Shown here piece after piece: positions 54,464 to 63,522 of a DNA stretch of 64,000 bases. Origin of the DNA: Paenibacillus sp. UNC499MF (GTDB taxonomy: Bacteria > Bacillota > Bacilli > Paenibacillales > NBRC-103111); NCBI RefSeq assembly GCF_900107975.1, contig NZ_FNVF01000005.1, positions 1 through 64,000 on the forward strand, given 5' to 3'. Under the pieces are notes generated by a model. That model saw only the letters and a list, made by a program, of their open reading frames with translations. It was not told the DNA's origin and did no database searches. Position numbers and translations under genes: made by a program. How positions within the stretch are numbered: the stretch's first letter is position 1; the number at the start of each line of letters is the position of its first letter.

Positions 54464-55190
54464 CTACTTTCTTCCCCAGCGGGGTGCGTTTGGGCTTCAT
54501 ATCTCCGGCCCGTATTTCCGGAACGGCTACAAGGGTCGGAAGGCCGAGATAATGCTCCACGTCTTCCTCCGTTTTCAAGGAGTCGTCGAAATATTCGAGT
54601 GCGAAAACGAGTCCGATCGCAAACATGAGCGAAGCCAGAAAGCTGATGGCCACGTTAAGCGGCACATTCGGCTTGACCGGCGCCGGCGTTTTGGCCGGGT
54701 CCGCTTCGTGCAGCACGAAGACGTTGTCGATTTTCATAATGTTCGGAATCTGCTTCTGAAACATTTGCGCCACCGTGTTAATCATCTGGGCCGCTTTGGA
54801 GTAAGATGCATCTTCAAGACTCAGCGTAAAAATCTGCGTATCGCTGACCGAACTGAACTGGATGCGCCGCATAAGATCGTCGGAGGTCACTCCGTATTCC
54901 GGATGCTCCTTGACGACAAGATCCATAATCGCCGGCGTTTTGATAATTTCTTTGTAAGTGTGAATCAGGGAAATATTCGTGTTAATCGCATTCATATCGA
55001 GCCTCAGCATTCCCTGGTTGTCCGCAGGGGAGTTCACGATCAGCTTCGTGGAAGCCTGATAAACGGGCTTCAAGTAATATTTGCTTACGACGCCGGTAAT
55101 GAGACAACCCGCCGCCACGATCAGCAGAATGAGCCACAGTCTTTTACGGAGGACAGCCAAATACCGTTTAATTTCAAAATCTATACTCAC
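54435..55190 (-). CDS. epsA: Wzz-like chain length regulator / kinase activator (EpsA/YwqC/CapA)
   Basis: 251 residues from a GTG after GAGGG. Two membrane helices (about 19-39, LWLILLIVAAGCLITGVVSK, and 177-197, AISFLASLMFAIGLVFALEY) with an outer loop between; PVKPNVPLNVA precedes the second helix, the proline-rich signature of polysaccharide co-polymerases. The cytoplasmic tail would activate the kinase encoded next. Confidence 0.93.
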   Translation of the reverse strand: MSIDFEIKRYLAVLRKRLWLILLIVAAGCLITGVVSKYYLKPVYQASTKLIVNSPADNQGMLRLDMNAINTNISLIHTYKEIIKTPAIMDLVVKEHPEYGVTSDDLMRRIQFSSVSDTQIFTLSLEDASYSKAAQMINTVAQMFQKQIPNIMKIDNVFVLHEADPAKTPAPVKPNVPLNVAISFLASLMFAIGLVFALEYFDDSLKTEEDVEHYLGLPTLVAVPEIRAGDMKPKRTPLGKKVGEASGVPIQ

Positions 55191-55340
55191 TGAATTGAAT
55201 CCCTCGCTTTCCTTTGGTATTCGTACGACGCGGCCCGGATGAAGGCTTTCGTGCAGCCGGGCCGCCGCTTCATACGCTTCATCGCATTAAAACAATGGTT
55301 AATTGCCGCTTTGTAACCTTAAAGCACAAAGGTGCGCCAT

Positions 55341-56108
55341 CTAGCGGAACATCGCAAAAAGCCTTCGCGGCCGGCTTGAGACCGGCTCCAGTTTTTCCAA
55401 GGGGAGATCGTTCGCTACCCGGATGGCGTTGCGGCGGCAGTATTCCGCGTAATCACGGCCTATCTTCGCTTCTATCTTCGCGTAGGCTTCGCTCAGCCTG
55501 AACGGTCTGCGGACCAGATCATGCGCATCCGACGCAACCAGATGGATCAGCCGGCGGGAGCATAGCTCGTAAGCGAGTGATTGTACTTTCGAGCCGAACG
55601 TACCCAGGATGGAGTCCGAGGTAAGCTGAAACACCGCTCCCCATTCCGCCAGCCGCAGCAGCTTGTCCGGATCTCCCGCAGCCTCCGCATTTCTCTCCGG
55701 GTGCGCAATGACGGGGACGAGCCCCAAAACCGAACATTCGTGGCAAATTTCGGCCAGCTCCCCGGGAAGGGAGTATGCGGGACATTCAATCAGCAGATAC
55801 CGGGTTCCGCCGAGCGTAAGCAGCGTATCCTCGTACCAGTCGTCAATCAGATTCGGGGTAACGCGGATCTCCTGGCCGCTTTTAACGTGAAGCGGAATGC
55901 CATGCTCCAGCAAGGATGCATTCAATCCGGCCACCGCTTCTTCTATTTCAGCGGGAGAGGTGAAATATCGGCTTGTCCGGTGGTGAGGTGTAGCGAATAC
56001 CGTCGATATTCCATTCGACACCGCCATTCGCGCCATTTCGAGTGAATGCTCCAGGCTGCCTGGTCCATCATCCAGACCGTGAAGGATATGGGTATGGATA
56101 TCAATCAT
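55341..56108 (-). CDS. PHP-type protein tyrosine phosphatase (CpsB/YwqE)
   Basis: 255 residues, complete metal-dependent PHP fold: MIDIHTHILHGLDDGPGSLE (metal-binding histidines and Asp), FATPHHRTSRY, HVKSGQEIRVTPNL, PVIAHPERN and HLVASDAHDL. CpsB/YwqE enzymes dephosphorylate BY kinases and their targets. First gene of the EPS locus, 150 bases before the Wzz-like gene; phosphatase, activator and kinase form the control module. GGAGGG precedes the ATG. Confidence 0.94.
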   Translation of the reverse strand: MIDIHTHILHGLDDGPGSLEHSLEMARMAVSNGISTVFATPHHRTSRYFTSPAEIEEAVAGLNASLLEHGIPLHVKSGQEIRVTPNLIDDWYEDTLLTLGGTRYLLIECPAYSLPGELAEICHECSVLGLVPVIAHPERNAEAAGDPDKLLRLAEWGAVFQLTSDSILGTFGSKVQSLAYELCSRRLIHLVASDAHDLVRRPFRLSEAYAKIEAKIGRDYAEYCRRNAIRVANDLPLEKLEPVSSRPRRLFAMFR

Positions 56109-57104
56109 TCATTTTCCCTCCAGATCCGAATGTTACTAAAATTATGTCACAAATCGTATGGATTGCATGAGGGTGTATAGTTATAAATTCATGTAGTTAC
56201 TACTGCTTATTTTGCAAAGCGAAGTATGAGCTGGATTTCCTGTTTGTTTTTGTTTTTATTTATCACATTTTCCAGTTATTTATAATTTTTTTCGAGTATT
56301 TCACGGTTAAAATGCTTTCTTCGGAGACTTGTAAGGTACAACGAATCAGACCTTTGTCTCTACGCCGTAACCGTCCGTACATGTTTCTTTTCCACGGTAA
56401 AAGTCCCCCGATGCTTGTCAAAGACTGGCTCCGCGGGCTTTCAGGGGGTCGTAAACGTATTTTTAACAGTTGCTACCAAAGACAGGTCCCAGGGAAAGCC
56501 ATTCGGCTCAATTTTCGATTTGGGGGTGGGACAGGGTAACTATGCTAGGTCTTAGGGACGGATTTAGGGGCGGAAAAAGAAGGACATTTAATTCCCACAA
56601 TTTCACTTGGAATAGTCCCGGCTTGTACCTACCTCTTCCGAAAACCGGGACAAAATCCCTTTTTCCGTCCCAGTCTTCCGGGCAATACCGCTACTAAATT
56701 CCCGTCCGGTACGTGCTTATCATGCGGAAAAGCCGACATTGGGCTCTCCCGTAACGACTCAACCCCGCGGAAACAGCCGTTTTTCGGCCGGTTCAGGTTA
56801 TATTAGCCTCCGGGCAGTGACTTTGGACACAAGGAGGCGCACGCCTTCCTTCTTTCAGCCCAATCCGATACGGTCTCAAGAGCTGTTTTTTGCAAGCGTT
56901 TCCATTCAAATTTTTAGGGGCTTCTCCTGTACTTTCCTTTTCATGTTCAAAACTCTGCCCGGCTTCCCGCCGGCCAAAAGAAAAAAGCCGCACGCGGCGG
57001 CTCCTCTTTCAACCCCAATTATTCTGTTCATCGGTGCTATCGGAATTTATCGGACCTCATCGAACTTATCGAACCTCGGGGGACTTGCCGGAATGTCCGC
57101 CGGA
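56109..57104. other. About 1 kb noncoding region at the head of the EPS locus
   Basis: The part next to the phosphatase gene (56109-56330) is much AT-richer than the surroundings and should contain the EPS promoter; I found no pair of boxes good enough to call. It holds the small palindrome GTAGTTACTAC (56193-56203). A second pair of inverted segments, GGGACGG (56555-56561) and CCGTCCC (56665-56671), with further complementary A/T-rich bases inside, could fold. No gene is recognisable on either strand; the spoVID terminator lies at its right end. Confidence 0.5.
56979..57002 (-). terminator. Terminator after spoVID
   Basis: Minus strand: AGCCGC-CGCGT-GCGGCT (six pairs) followed by TTTTTTC. 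About 100 bases past the spoVID stop, so the EPS locus is not read through from spoVID. Confidence 0.78.
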
Positions 57105-58616
57105 TTACTGGTCGGAGGAAGAAAACACGGCTTTCCCGGGGATATAAAGGATCTGTCCGGGGCTGACTTCCTGATCCTCCAGCCGGTTGTAAAGCTGCAG
57201 CTCCCTCGGATTGATCTCATACCGCTTGGCGATAAGATCGAGCGAGTCTTCCTTCTGTACGATGCACATCGTCACTTTGCGGAACTGCTGATCTTCTTTT
57301 TCCGCTTGGATAAAAAGCTTTTTCCACTCCAAGGAGTCTGCCTTGGATTCTTCCGAGCCCGCCGCGGCGGCGTATTCCTGCTCATCCTTTTCGGTTCGCT
57401 CGTAAGAGGATGCGCTGCTGCTGCCTGCACCATTTGCGAAGAGCGACTGGAGACCGGAACCTCCGGACGATGGCGAGTCCTGCTGCTTCTTGCTTCCGAA
57501 CGCCACCTTCAGCTCCTTCGTTTCTTCCTGCACGGCAGGCTCTTCACCGGCGAATACTTCCAAGCTCTCCTCGGGGGGAACGGAAGCGATCACCGGCTCT
57601 TTATCGGGCTCGATGACTTCCGCCTCGACGCCGAAAGCCGGCGCCGTTTCCCCGCCGTCCGCTTTACCGGCCGCCTCCTGCTCCCCCGGAGAGGCCGAAG
57701 CGGGGTCCGCCGCCTGGGCAAGCGGCTGCTGACCCGCACCCGCGGACGGCGTGCGCTGCTCCTGCGCCTCTTCCTCGCCCGCGCTGCGGTAGGAGCGCTC
57801 GGACGAGAGCTGATTCAGCGTCAGCTCGCCGAAAGACCGCTCCGCATACGCAGCGGACGAATCCGCCTGCGGCGAAGGTGACTTTGGCGCGGCCAGCCGG
57901 TCCCAGGCGCTTGGCGCCGGCGCGGACGGCGCCGCGGTCTGAGCCTCTGGCTGCTCCCCCCGCGTCTCGCGCAGCCAAGGGTTCTCGGCCTTGTAGGCGC
58001 TGCCCGGATTAACGGGAGCCTGCGGCTGCGCGTAGAACTGGGCCGATGCCGACGGCTGCTTCGCCGGCCCGTCCGCCGCGGCCGCATATTCCGTCTGCTG
58101 GCGAAGCTGCAGGCCGTCGCTTGCCCCGGCGGATTCACCGGACTGCTCCACCGGAGCAATACCGGGCTGCTCTGCCGGAGCATGCTGCGGAGCGGAAGCC
58201 GTCTCGTGCACGAAAACAACCTCTTCGTCCTCTTCGCTCCATCCTCCGGCTTCGTATGCCATCTCCACGCCGTGCAGGGAAAGCACCCCGGTCACATTCA
58301 GGCTCCGTGAATTCAGCACGTCCACGTCAAACGTTTCGATATCGACCAGAATATCCTCGATCCGCTGTACCCGGCTGAGCGGCAGCGTAATCTCCACCGG
58401 AATGGAATGCTCCAGCGAACGTTTCGTTTCCTGCTCATCCAGATAGCTTCCGTTCAGCAGCAGGCTGCCTTTCAACAAAGCTTGTTCCTGCTGGGGTATT
58501 ACCTCTATGCGGGGAATCAGTTCCACATCGTCCAGATCCCGTATGGCGGCGGCTCCTTCCGCCAAATGTACGCGTTCGTAGATGTCGAATCGCAGACCGT
58601 TCTGCTCTTCCGTCAA
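57105..58616 (-). CDS. spoVID: Stage VI sporulation protein D (SpoVID-like), C-terminal LysM
   Basis: 503 residues from a TTG at 58616, nine bases after GGGAGG; an ATG three codons earlier touches that site directly. N-terminal domain (about 1-150; FDIYERVHLAEGAAAIRDLD, DDVELIPRIEVIPQQEQALL, VTGVLSLHGVEMAY) matches the SpoVID coat-encasement domain. A long Ala/Glu/Gln/Ser-rich linker follows, then a LysM at about 453-498 (MCIVQKEDSLDLIAKRYEIN). SpoVID drives the encasement of the spore by coat layers and binds SafA. Located one gene away from hemL as in B. subtilis, where spoVID follows hemL directly. Confidence 0.88.
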   Translation of the reverse strand: MTEEQNGLRFDIYERVHLAEGAAAIRDLDDVELIPRIEVIPQQEQALLKGSLLLNGSYLDEQETKRSLEHSIPVEITLPLSRVQRIEDILVDIETFDVDVLNSRSLNVTGVLSLHGVEMAYEAGGWSEEDEEVVFVHETASAPQHAPAEQPGIAPVEQSGESAGASDGLQLRQQTEYAAAADGPAKQPSASAQFYAQPQAPVNPGSAYKAENPWLRETRGEQPEAQTAAPSAPAPSAWDRLAAPKSPSPQADSSAAYAERSFGELTLNQLSSERSYRSAGEEEAQEQRTPSAGAGQQPLAQAADPASASPGEQEAAGKADGGETAPAFGVEAEVIEPDKEPVIASVPPEESLEVFAGEEPAVQEETKELKVAFGSKKQQDSPSSGGSGLQSLFANGAGSSSASSYERTEKDEQEYAAAAGSEESKADSLEWKKLFIQAEKEDQQFRKVTMCIVQKEDSLDLIAKRYEINPRELQLYNRLEDQEVSPGQILYIPGKAVFSSSDQ

Positions 58617-58727
58617 CGTTGCCATCCTCCCTTCGGTTGTCCTCTAGTAAAGCTGCGTCTTATCGCGGGACTCCGTTCTTTACTATGTATATGAGAGATG
58701 GAGGACGGCATGACTGCATTTTCGCAT

Positions 58728-59591
58728 TTATACGTTCAAGTCGGCAAGAAGCTTACGGAAATCTTCCGGATAAGGGGCATCGACGGCCAGATTCTCGCCG
58801 GTAACCGGGTGACGGAGCACCAGGCGTGCGCCGTGCAGCGCCTGCCTTCCGAAAGCGCTCATCCGTCCGCCGTACAGCGAATCCCCGAGCAGCGGATGGC
58901 CGATGTGGCTCATATGCACGCGGATCTGGTGCGTCCGCCCGGTTTCCAGCCGGAGCTCCAGCAGTGCCGCGTCTCTGAAGCTCTCTACCGTGCGGTAATG
59001 AGTCACCGCCGCGTCCCCTCCGGGAGATACACGGCGGCGCGCCCGGTGATGACGGTCTTTGCCGATCGGGGCCGAAACCGTTCCCGCCGGAGGTACCGGC
59101 CGGCCGCCGCAGACGGCCGCATAAATGCGCCCGATCCCCTTCTCCCGCATCGCTTCATCGAGCAGAAGATGCGGCAGCTCATACTTCGCGTACAGCACGG
59201 CACCGCTCGTATCCTGATCCAGCCGGTGGATGTGGCGGACACCGCAGCTCTGTCCCGTGGATTCGTAATAGCCGGCCACCGCGTTCGCTAGTGTCCCTCC
59301 CTGCCCCGGTTCCGACGGATGAACCGCCATCCCCGCGGGTTTGTTGACGACAAGCAGATAATCGTCTTCAAACAATACCTGCAGATCGGTCCATTCTCCC
59401 GGCACGGATGAAGGCTCGTCAGGGAATACCTTCAGCAGGACTTTCTTCCCCTGGCGCCGGATTCCGTCTTCGCGCTCCAGCCTGCGCCACAGCTTGAGCG
59501 GAACCGGCAGTATGGCGTGGACCTCTTCCCACGTACACGTATCGCCCGGGAGGGTCAGCTCAATCCATTCCCCTTTTCTTCTGCCCGTCAC
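58728..59591 (-). CDS. RluA-family 23S rRNA/tRNA pseudouridine synthase
   Basis: 287 residues from a GTG at 59591, nine bases after GGGAGGG; longer in-frame starts precede that site. Isomerises uridine in RNA. The catalytic motif HRLDQDTSG (with the essential Asp) is near residue 125; LLVVNKPAGMAVHPS and ETGRTHQIRVHMSHIGHPLL GDSLYGG-type segments complete the family pattern. The N-terminal 60 residues replace the S4 domain of some relatives. Overlaps the small membrane peptide gene by 32 bases and precedes spoVID. Confidence 0.93.
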   Translation of the reverse strand: MTGRRKGEWIELTLPGDTCTWEEVHAILPVPLKLWRRLEREDGIRRQGKKVLLKVFPDEPSSVPGEWTDLQVLFEDDYLLVVNKPAGMAVHPSEPGQGGTLANAVAGYYESTGQSCGVRHIHRLDQDTSGAVLYAKYELPHLLLDEAMREKGIGRIYAAVCGGRPVPPAGTVSAPIGKDRHHRARRRVSPGGDAAVTHYRTVESFRDAALLELRLETGRTHQIRVHMSHIGHPLLGDSLYGGRMSAFGRQALHGARLVLRHPVTGENLAVDAPYPEDFRKLLADLNV

Positions 59592-59703
59592 GATAGCGCC
59601 CTCCCTTCCGCAGCCTGACTGCCATGGCGGCAAGCAGCACGACAAATACGAATACGATAAAAATCAAATCAATCGGAAAATCAAAAAAATAATACCGTTT
59701 CAT
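59560..59703 (-). CDS. 47-residue membrane peptide
   Basis: Starts MKRYYFFDFPIDLIFIVFVF and contains one strong membrane helix (about 10-29) followed by a basic tail (RLRKGGRYRDGQKKRG). GGAG lies about 12 bases before the ATG. The frame is kept through the start of the pseudouridine synthase gene, with a 32-base overlap that includes that gene's ribosome binding site, so it may control its translation. Family not recognised. Confidence 0.5.
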   Translation of the reverse strand: MKRYYFFDFPIDLIFIVFVFVVLLAAMAVRLRKGGRYRDGQKKRGMD

Positions 59704-60002
59704 GCCAATAAACAGCTCCGTTCGTCATCGAAAGTCTTCCCCATTTTATCATCTCCGCCTTTTAAAAGAAAACAAGCTCCGCGCGAAGCGGTACGCCCTT
59801 TCCCTGAACGGCATCGGCCGGCTTTCCGGCATTGGCCCGCCACAAGGCAGAAAACGAGAGCTGCCCCAGCTGTGGTTGACCACCTTCATGTGACGCCGAG
59901 CGCTGCGTGCTGGGAGCTTCGCGCGATGCGGAAAAACGGCTGATCTCTCGGGACGGAACCCGATGCAAGCACAAACACCGCTCCTTGCGTCCGCACTGAT
60001 AC

Positions 60003-60036
60003 GCACAAAATTCCCCGGTCCTGACAGACCGGGGAT
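60003..60036 (-). terminator. Terminator after hemL
   Basis: Minus strand: TCCCCGGTC pairs with GACCGGGGA (nine pairs, six-base loop), then ATTTTGTG. The T-run is short but the stem is strong. About 45 bases past the hemL stop. Confidence 0.75.
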
Positions 60037-60080
60037 TCATCATACAGCAGGAAAATCCGAGCAAAACAGCCGGCTAACGC

Positions 60081-61382
60081 CTACAGCCGTTTCAAAGCTT
60101 CGCGATTCACCTCAATCGTCGCTTCGATGTCTTCATCCGTATGAGCGGCCGAAACGAACATACCCTCGAACTGGGAAGGAGCTACCGAGACACCCAGATC
60201 CAGCAGATGGCCGAAATAACGGTTGAAAACCGACAGATCAGACGTTTTGGCCGTCTCGTAATTGACGACCTTCTGCTCCGTGAAGAACGGGCACACCATG
60301 GACCCGACGCGGTTCAGCGTGCTCGCTACGCCGGTTTCCTTGGCGTTGGCCAGGAATCCTTCCGCCAGCCGGGCCGACTTACGTTCAAGATCCTCATATA
60401 CGCCCGGCTGTCCAAGCAGCTTAAGGGTCGTATAACCCGCCGCCATCGCGAGCGGATTTCCGGACAGCGTACCCGCCTGATAGATGGGACCGCTTGGCGC
60501 AATCTGCTCCATGATGTCTTTGCGTCCGCCATAAGCGCCAACGGGAAGCCCGCCGCCGATGACTTTGCCGAGACAGGTGAGATCCGGCGTCACACCGAAT
60601 AACCCTTGCGCACAGTTCAGATGAACACGGAAGCCCGTCATCACTTCGTCGAAAATGAGCAGAGCCCCGAATTTGGAAGTCACTTCGCGCAGCCCTTCCA
60701 GGAACCCTGGCAAAGGAGGCACGACACCCATGTTGCCCGCAATCGGTTCGACGATGATGGCGGCGATATCCTCGCCGAATTTTTCGAACACCAGCTTGAC
60801 GGTCTCCAAATCGTTATAAGGCACCGTCAACGTGTTTTGGGCGACCGATTCCGGCACGCCCGGGCTGTCCGGCAGGCCCAGTGTCGCTACGCCCGAGCCC
60901 GCTTTGATCAGGAGCGCATCGGCATGACCGTGGTAGCTTCCCTCGAATTTCAGAATCTTGTTGCGCTTGGTGAAACCGCGGGCCAGCCGCAGTGCGCTCA
61001 TCGTCGCTTCCGTACCGGAATTCACCATCCGTACGATATCGATGGAAGGTACGCGCTCGGCGACCAGCTTGGCCATTTCTGTCTCGATCAGCGTGGGCGC
61101 TCCGAAGCTCGTTCCTTTTTCCGCCGTCGATTTGACGGCTTCGATCACTTCGGGATGGGCATGTCCGAGAATGAGAGGGCCCCAGGAACCGATATAGTCG
61201 ATATATTCGTTGCCATCAATGTCATATACCCGCGAGCCGCTTGCGCGCTCCATGTACATCGGAGTCAGACCGACCGATTTAAATGCGCGGACCGGGCTGT
61301 TCACCCCTCCGGGGATCACTTTCTTGGCTTCGGCAAAAGCAGCCGCGGACTTCGTATCGTTGCGTTTGTGATTCAGTTCCAT
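60081..61382 (-). CDS. hemL: Glutamate-1-semialdehyde 2,1-aminomutase
   Basis: 433 residues from ATG 61382 ([20 protein letters not shown]), with AGGAGG upstream; the frame is open for 75 codons more but that part has no site and contains the promoter. PLP enzyme that makes 5-aminolevulinate from glutamate-1-semialdehyde. [38 protein letters not shown] and the PLP lysine in [17 protein letters not shown] (K273) are all present. Near spoVID as in B. subtilis; here hemY and hemH stand upstream. Confidence 0.97.
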   Translation of the reverse strand: MELNHKRNDTKSAAAFAEAKKVIPGGVNSPVRAFKSVGLTPMYMERASGSRVYDIDGNEYIDYIGSWGPLILGHAHPEVIEAVKSTAEKGTSFGAPTLIETEMAKLVAERVPSIDIVRMVNSGTEATMSALRLARGFTKRNKILKFEGSYHGHADALLIKAGSGVATLGLPDSPGVPESVAQNTLTVPYNDLETVKLVFEKFGEDIAAIIVEPIAGNMGVVPPLPGFLEGLREVTSKFGALLIFDEVMTGFRVHLNCAQGLFGVTPDLTCLGKVIGGGLPVGAYGGRKDIMEQIAPSGPIYQAGTLSGNPLAMAAGYTTLKLLGQPGVYEDLERKSARLAEGFLANAKETGVASTLNRVGSMVCPFFTEQKVVNYETAKTSDLSVFNRYFGHLLDLGVSVAPSQFEGMFVSAAHTDEDIEATIEVNREALKRL

Positions 61383-61551
61383 TATTGCCGGATACCTCCT
61401 GGTTTCAGTCATCAATAAGCTCAACCGGGCCGCTCGGACAGACGAATGCGGTAAAACCGCCAACCACCGCCGTCCTCTGCCGCCCGCTTGACTAAAGCCG
61501 GAACGCTTCAACGAACAAAGACGGCCCGGCTTCTGCTTGTCAGTATTTTCT

Positions 61552-61557
61552 ATTATA
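61552..61557 (-). promoter_or_regulatory. Probable -10 of the hemL promoter
   Basis: Minus strand TATAAT, preceded directly by GTG; no good -35 at the right spacing. About 170 bases upstream of the hemL start. Confidence 0.4.
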
Positions 61558-61681
61558 CACGCTTCCGCGCGTGATTGCTGTAAGAGGTACATGACGTTCG
61601 CTATCACCGCGCGCGTTACCTGTGAGCATAGTCAGCTTCTTGCTTCATTTCGGCAAGCGGCGGCTCGTTGCGGTGCGGAGC

Positions 61682-61813
61682 GTTGTACTTGGTCTTGTAC
61701 TTGGTCTTGTACTTGCTCTTGTACTTGCTCTTGTACTTGCTCTTGTACTTGCTCTTGTACTTGCTCTTGTACTTGCTCTTGTACTTGCTCTTGTACTTGC
61801 TCTTGTACTCGTA
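61682..61813. repeat. 12-bp tandem repeat, 11 units
   Basis: Eleven direct copies of a 12-base unit. Units 1-2 are GTTGTACTTGGT and CTTGTACTTGGT, units 3-10 are identical CTTGTACTTGCT, and unit 11 is CTTGTACTCGTA. It lies between hemY and hemL. Because the unit is a multiple of three, all six frames stay open across it (for example repeating KYKS or VQEQ on the minus strand), but I see no ribosome binding site for a gene there. There are no spacers, so it is not a CRISPR array. Confidence 0.95.
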
Positions 61814-61928
61814 TCGCGCCCTTAAGCATCCCGTGAAGAACCACTGCCCGGGATTTATCCATCGCATCAGCTTTCACGTTTGCTGTTGCGGCACTGGCGG
61901 CGACTCCGGCGACGGCCCTGGTTCTGCG

Positions 61929-63422
61929 CTAGACCTTCGCAGCCGCCTTCACGCCATCTGCCGAAGCCTCCCCAGCCGCTCCTCCGCCAGCTCCGCCCGT
62001 CAAGCGCTCGACCGCTTCGAACGCCGCTTCCCGTCCCTGACGGATGCAGTCCGGCAGACCGACGCCGTGGAAGCCCGCGCCCGTCACGTACACGCCCGGC
62101 ATACGCTCGGCAAGATCGCTCCGCAGCTCCCGGACATGATCCAGATGACCGACCGGATACTGCGGCATCGACCGGTACAGGCGGGTCACTTCGTAGAACA
62201 GAGGCTCCGCCGTGATGCCCATCAGCTCCGCAACGTCCTTGCGGACTTTAGCCACGATTTCTTCGTCTGTGAGATGAACCCAGTCTTCCTCGCCCGAGCG
62301 CCCCACATAGCAGCGGAGCAGTACGTGTCCTTCCGGCGCTGTGTGAAGCCACTTCGTGGACGTCCAGGTACATGCCGTAATCGAGCGCCCTTCGGATCTC
62401 GGGATCAGGAAACCCGATCCGTCGAATTTGACGTTCGCGTCTTTCTCCCGGTAAGCGATGACTACGTTCGCCACCGATACGTAATTGATCGCCTTCAGCT
62501 TGTCGACAGTCGGGTGATCGCCCAGCAGCTCCGCGGAATGATACGTCGGCAGGGTCAAAATGACGCTGTCGGCCGTCTCCCGCTGTCCGCCTTCGTACCC
62601 GAGCTCGTAGCGCTCCCCTTCCTTGCGCAGTTCCGTTACTTTCGTGCCCGTCCGAATCGCAATTCCTTCCTCCCGCAGCACTTCCTCCAGACGCTCAACC
62701 AGCGTCTGCAGGCCGTTCTTGTAGGTCAGGAAGACGGAATTGCGGCCGGGTGCCGGCAAGTTCAAAGCCTCCTGCTGGGATTTCTTCCGATTCGACATCA
62801 TGCCGTAGATCAGACTGCGGTACTTCTGCTCCATTTCGCCGAACTGCGGAAAAGTCGACTGCAGACTGAGCGCATACGTATCGCCGGCATAAATGCCCGC
62901 CAGAAGCGGTTCGACGATCTGATCCAGCACTTCTTTGCCCAGCCTCCGGTGAAGGAAATGGCCGAGAGATTCGTCCTTGTCGTCTTCCTTCTTGGGCAGC
63001 ACCAGATCCATCAGCGCCCGCGCCTTGCCTTTTGCAGAAACGAGACCCGTTCTCATAAACGGTTCTATATCCGTCGGAATGCCCAGCACGAGTCCCGCAG
63101 GCATCGGATGCAGAGTGCCGTCCCGCAAAATATACGTCTTCTTCGCCTCCGGATTCGTACCGGTGAGCTCCCCTTCCAGTCCGAGCTCGCGGCTCAGTTC
63201 AATGATCGGAAGCTTCCGGGCCAGGAAAGAATCCGGCCCCTTCTCGATGACGAATCCCTCTTTACGCAGGGTATGGATTCTGCCGCCAAGCTTTTCCGTT
63301 CCTTCAACCAGGGTAACATCAGCCGCACATCCGGCCTCCTTCAACCGCTTCTGCACGTAATAAGCGGCGGTCAATCCGGTGATGCCTCCGCCGACAACAA
63401 TTACTTTACGGGCCTCGTTCAT
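61929..63422 (-). CDS. hemY: Protoporphyrinogen/coproporphyrinogen III oxidase
   Basis: 497 residues from ATG 63422, after AAGGAAG; the 20 codons before it carry no better site. FAD enzyme; in Firmicutes this HemY/CgoX type oxidises coproporphyrinogen III to coproporphyrin III. FAD-binding VIVVGGGITGLTAAYYVQ (7-24), TEKLGGRIHTL, GPDSFLARK and C-terminal ERMPGVYVTGAGFHGVGLPD are diagnostic. The last 25 residues are Gly/Ala-rich and GC-rich. Upstream of hemL and downstream of hemH. Confidence 0.95.
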   Translation of the reverse strand: MNEARKVIVVGGGITGLTAAYYVQKRLKEAGCAADVTLVEGTEKLGGRIHTLRKEGFVIEKGPDSFLARKLPIIELSRELGLEGELTGTNPEAKKTYILRDGTLHPMPAGLVLGIPTDIEPFMRTGLVSAKGKARALMDLVLPKKEDDKDESLGHFLHRRLGKEVLDQIVEPLLAGIYAGDTYALSLQSTFPQFGEMEQKYRSLIYGMMSNRKKSQQEALNLPAPGRNSVFLTYKNGLQTLVERLEEVLREEGIAIRTGTKVTELRKEGERYELGYEGGQRETADSVILTLPTYHSAELLGDHPTVDKLKAINYVSVANVVIAYREKDANVKFDGSGFLIPRSEGRSITACTWTSTKWLHTAPEGHVLLRCYVGRSGEEDWVHLTDEEIVAKVRKDVAELMGITAEPLFYEVTRLYRSMPQYPVGHLDHVRELRSDLAERMPGVYVTGAGFHGVGLPDCIRQGREAAFEAVERLTGGAGGGAAGEASADGVKAAAKV

Positions 63423-63522
63423 AGGGCTACTTCCTTTCCGCCCGGACCGCATCTTAAGGCCGTCCGGATTATAAAATCGCAAAGAGGCGCATCCGAATGT
63501 CTGCGCTCTCTTATCGTCACAT

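Noticed and set aside
37228-56108. EPS locus as a mobile genomic island
   Set aside because: No integrase, transposase, tRNA, or direct repeats at its ends were seen. Kept only as an insertion relative to B. subtilis.
61682-61813. CRISPR array
   Set aside because: Direct 12-base repeats without spacers and without cas genes nearby.
61616-61877. Minus-strand frames with KYKS or VQEQ repeats
   Set aside because: They exist only because the repeat unit is a multiple of three; no ribosome binding site, and flanking codons show no family.
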